DNA from: Candidatus Parabeggiatoa sp. nov. 3 | Lineage (GTDB): Bacteria; Pseudomonadota; Gammaproteobacteria; Beggiatoales; Beggiatoaceae | Assembly: GCA_003645185.1 (NCBI GenBank) | Contig: QNEL01000003.1 | Coordinates: 1 to 49,293, forward strand | Reading direction: 5' to 3' | Length of the DNA: 49,293 bases | Shown: one piece after another, positions 46,065 to 49,293 of the stretch | Layout: every line of letters starts with the position of its first letter | How positions within the stretch are numbered: position 1 is the first letter of the stretch | Translations under genes and position numbers: made by a program | The notes under the pieces: generated by a model | What the model saw: only the letters and a program-made list of their open reading frames with translations | Databases searched by the model: none | What the model was told of the DNA's origin: nothing

Positions 46065-47609
46065 CTATTCATAAATACAAACCCAGGCCATACCCTCCAT
46101 ATCTTCATAAGAAGTGGCCGGAATATTTGGGGCAGGTTCAATGACACAATCGCCCCCTTGAGTGGTTTGGGCTAGATCAAGTTCGTAAACCACATCATCA
46201 CCATCTATGGCCAATAACAATGCGTCCTCATCTGTTGTCTCAAGGGCCTCAATTTTTGCACCATTGGGTAAGGCACAAAACTGTTCAACATTTATACCAT
46301 CATAGCGCAATATGTTGTGTTGCTGAGCTAAATAAAGCGCTGTGCTATTTAAATTCCAAGACAAGTCTTCAACGGTGATCGTGGATGGCCATTTCAACTG
46401 TGCTTTGGCATTCGGCAGATTATCAACATCAAGTCGGAATAATCCTTGCTTCTGCGCCCATCCCCACAATATACCGGTATCAGGGTTAAATGATAAGCCG
46501 CTTATATCTGTAATCTGGGTGTTATCCTCAAAAAAGATATGATCTAATGAGGTGAGCTGCCCTTGTAAATCAATTTGAAAGATAATACCGGGGCCAAATT
46601 CGCTATCTTTACCAGAAGCAGCATACAGCGATTTGTCGACGGGAGCAGCATCGAATGCTTCAAGATCATACCGCAAATATTGTGGCCCATCACTCACCGT
46701 TTGAGTCTCGATATCAACGACGAAAAGCTGGGAATCATTAAGCCCTTCATCATGCACTGCATGCAATTTGCATCTTTTTTTCTTGGTGTTTTTCACAGTG
46801 GTGAAACTTTTGCCTTGAATAAAAACGGCGGAATCTAAACTATAATCCCCCCTATCGGCAACAACCAGTTTAAGATGATAAGTTTGATCTGGTATAACAG
46901 TTGCTGAGGCCGTCAAAACGGTCGTAAAACCATCAAATTCCGTTTTAAACGGTGTCTCTGTTCCTGCTTGACAGGCTGCCTTATTATATTCCTTAATCGT
47001 CCAAGGAAAGGGATAGTTATTGTCACGGTATAAACTTGGGTTCTCTTCAGACCATGGTGTCGAATGAATCGAATTAATGGCAACAGGTGTGGTCGTATTA
47101 GGAATTAACGCAATGTTTTGACCATCTAAGAAAAAACCAAAGACATCATTGAATTTAGAAGTAGTCCATTCAATGTATTCTTCAGAGGCAAAAACATAGT
47201 TAAATTCCAACGAATCACCTTTAGGAACAAAATCAAATTCCAATACCGCTGCGTCATGCGTGGAACCACCCAGTGCATCTAAACTTTCATCCCCCGGTAG
47301 CTTGTAAACGGTGGTCGTTTTATAACATTTGTTAGGGCCAATCGCATTAGAAATACGCCCACTACTGAGCATAATACCCTCTTCTATGCCTAATCCATCA
47401 TCTAAACCCCCTTGAAAAAGGCCGATGGCACTATTGGCACCTTGGTATTTGATATCGGAAAACGTGACACCACTTTTCGAGGTATCAATAAATTCAGCAA
47501 TCAGATTTTCCGGTGTGACACCCTGAGTGAGATCAGTCGTTGAGAGTGCAAAACTATTGCTACAAGACACTAAAGCTATCAAGGTAATACTTTTTTTCCA
47601 ATGAAACAT
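46065..47609 (-). CDS. Secreted choice-of-anchor L domain protein
   Basis: 514 aa; signal peptide; LTQGVTPENLIAEFIDTSKSGVTFSDIKYQGANSAIGLFQGG...EEGIMLSSGRISNAIGPN...DEFDFVPKGDSLEFNYVFASEEYIEW-type motif. Confidence 0.88.
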   Translation of the reverse strand: MFHWKKSITLIALVSCSNSFALSTTDLTQGVTPENLIAEFIDTSKSGVTFSDIKYQGANSAIGLFQGGLDDGLGIEEGIMLSSGRISNAIGPNKCYKTTTVYKLPGDESLDALGGSTHDAAVLEFDFVPKGDSLEFNYVFASEEYIEWTTSKFNDVFGFFLDGQNIALIPNTTTPVAINSIHSTPWSEENPSLYRDNNYPFPWTIKEYNKAACQAGTETPFKTEFDGFTTVLTASATVIPDQTYHLKLVVADRGDYSLDSAVFIQGKSFTTVKNTKKKRCKLHAVHDEGLNDSQLFVVDIETQTVSDGPQYLRYDLEAFDAAPVDKSLYAASGKDSEFGPGIIFQIDLQGQLTSLDHIFFEDNTQITDISGLSFNPDTGILWGWAQKQGLFRLDVDNLPNAKAQLKWPSTITVEDLSWNLNSTALYLAQQHNILRYDGINVEQFCALPNGAKIEALETTDEDALLLAIDGDDVVYELDLAQTTQGGDCVIEPAPNIPATSYEDMEGMAWVCIYE

Positions 47610-47651
47610 GATATTTCCTCCTGTGTGAGAGGATTGAATACAAAAAATTTT

Positions 47652-48194
47652 TTATCTCGTCCTGGTTACGAAGAACATATCTGAGCAGAGATCACTGATC
47701 CAATAATCCGGATTCAGCACATTTTCTTTCTCGGTGCCTTCAGGTACCACGACAGCGTAAAAAGCATACAGCCCTATCATCCCGCTGAATTGATCAAGCC
47801 TTACATTTTCAAAAGGCAATTCCTCATACTTCAGAACGGTGATTTTGCCATCCCAAGCTTGTTGATCAGTTAGGTAGGATTCTACAGTCTGATGGAAATG
47901 ACCTGCGACATCCAGAAAACTGAGTTGAATATCTTGCTCCCCCATTTCAGATGGAGATTGAAGGGCAATATAGATGTCGAAATGGGCATCGGGATCGGCA
48001 GGATTCCACGAAAAGGTCACTTCAAGCGGGTCACTTAACTGTATCACTTTGACCTCAGAATCAGACAACAGATTCGTTGAAGAAACTTCAATACAAGATT
48101 TCACCGAATCAGCTTGTACGGGTAGTGTCATAAAACATAAGGCACCAGTTACTAAAAGGCTTATCAAAAGCCCTTTTTGATTAAATTGAGACAT
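47652..48194 (-). CDS. Hypothetical secreted protein
   Basis: 180 aa; signal peptide MSQFNQKGLLISLLVTGALCFMTLPVQADS; same orientation as the 46065 gene. Confidence 0.7.
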   Translation of the reverse strand: MSQFNQKGLLISLLVTGALCFMTLPVQADSVKSCIEVSSTNLLSDSEVKVIQLSDPLEVTFSWNPADPDAHFDIYIALQSPSEMGEQDIQLSFLDVAGHFHQTVESYLTDQQAWDGKITVLKYEELPFENVRLDQFSGMIGLYAFYAVVVPEGTEKENVLNPDYWISDLCSDMFFVTRTR

Positions 48195-49293
48195 GGCTTA
48201 ATTCTCCTAACAACCTTAGCAAAAATGATAGGGTGTTTGAATGGCGTTCAGGAGTTCAGGAATTTATGAGTTCAGTGGTTATAGAACGCTGATTTGGCTT
48301 CTTGTCATATTTAATCAGTGTTAATCAGGCCATCATCAGTCTAATCAACGTTCTATTTTCTATAACTTTCATCACCCACATTGCATTACTACCGCCCACC
48401 ACATTTGAAAACGCTTTTCCCATTGAATGAGCCCAAGTTTTGATAAGTTTTTGTGACTCATTTTGTGAGGTAATAGGCTAAAAATTTGACTCAAAAGAAC
48501 AGGCATTCTTATCATAGTGTAGCACTATAAGTCAAACAACTAAAAATGAGGCATTGCTAATTCATTTAATTCATTAAAGACAACGACAGGGGCGAACCTG
48601 CGTATTTGCTTTGAAAAATAATGATCTGAAACTTTCAAAATGATTTATTGATTTAAATTGAAATAAGGGATTGATTTAGCTTGACTATTGATTTTAAAGT
48701 TAAGATTCATTAAACAATCCATTCATGAGTCAAATCTGTTGTATTCTTTCAATCGCTACAAGCATTTTGTTTGTGATCTGAACTAAATACGCATTTTGTT
48801 TGCCAAGCGGCAATCTAATCTGATGTTATTCAAAATACTGAAAACGTCGAGATCAGTCTATCATATTGATTTGTTGAACAAATCGCTGTAAATCATTGAA
48901 AATACAGAAGGCAAAAACATTTCCCCACATTTTTCAGTCAACGATTTAAGCATTAATAATTAAACCATTTAAAATCCTCTATTTGCAAATTGCGATGTTA
49001 ATTGCAATGCCAAGGCGATTTGCTTTGCAATTTAAACTTTTGTAGAGTTTAATAATAAAAAAGCGGCGCATATGACAACAAAGATGATTTTGTGAAGGGT
49101 GTTTTCTGTACAAGACAAAAAATGATAGGGGCAATCCCCAAGCCCTTTTGAAAATCATTATCTAAACACCTAGGTTCGATTAATATTAATCTTTATTAAA
49201 ATATATGAAAGTACTTTATTAAAATGTATTCACAACCTTAAATGGTGCGAACCCAGCACCTCTATTCCTTATCTCTATAAGTAAATCAAGAGC

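Overview
The window looks like a chromosomal segment of a repeat-rich, low-coding-density gammaproteobacterium. Marine Beggiatoaceae is my best guess, from TAACTGA-type heptamers and many dispersed palindromes; this is inference and not proven. Supported genes: a GIY-YIG/T5orf172-like + BRO-N protein; two paralogous orphan proteins; der; a bacterial voltage-gated cation channel with a TLEGWA filter; a GNAT / DUF6916-like / Tat-signal / phage tail-collar group; Uma2 nucleases (one intact, one decayed); two XisI loci, each with a broken xisH; a very large Calx-beta/beta-helix secreted protein; a DJ-1 family protein; a filamentous-haemagglutinin-type (TPS) exoprotein; a VWA protein; two toxin-antitoxin loci (one toxin disrupted by a 4-bp ATTC duplication); a 1683-aa trypsin-like protease / STAND-type NTPase / WD40 / TPR-like protein; a DUF1848 protein; an NHLRC2-like thioredoxin-NHL protein; tRNA-Ser(UGA); and an osmoprotection cluster (BCCT, ProX, ProW, ProV, SDMT, GSMT). 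Intergenic DNA carries at least three arrays built on a CAAATTTATTTTGC core, several dispersed palindromic families and a C-terminal tnpB relic with hairpins. Strongest leads: the protease-STAND-WD40 protein, the CAAATTTATTTTGC arrays, the channel filter, the ATTC-frameshifted HigB, a palindromic element apparently inserted in frame in the giant adhesin, and the tail-collar/DUF6916/GNAT module. No CRISPR array or rRNA was seen. All family calls are by reading; no database search was run.
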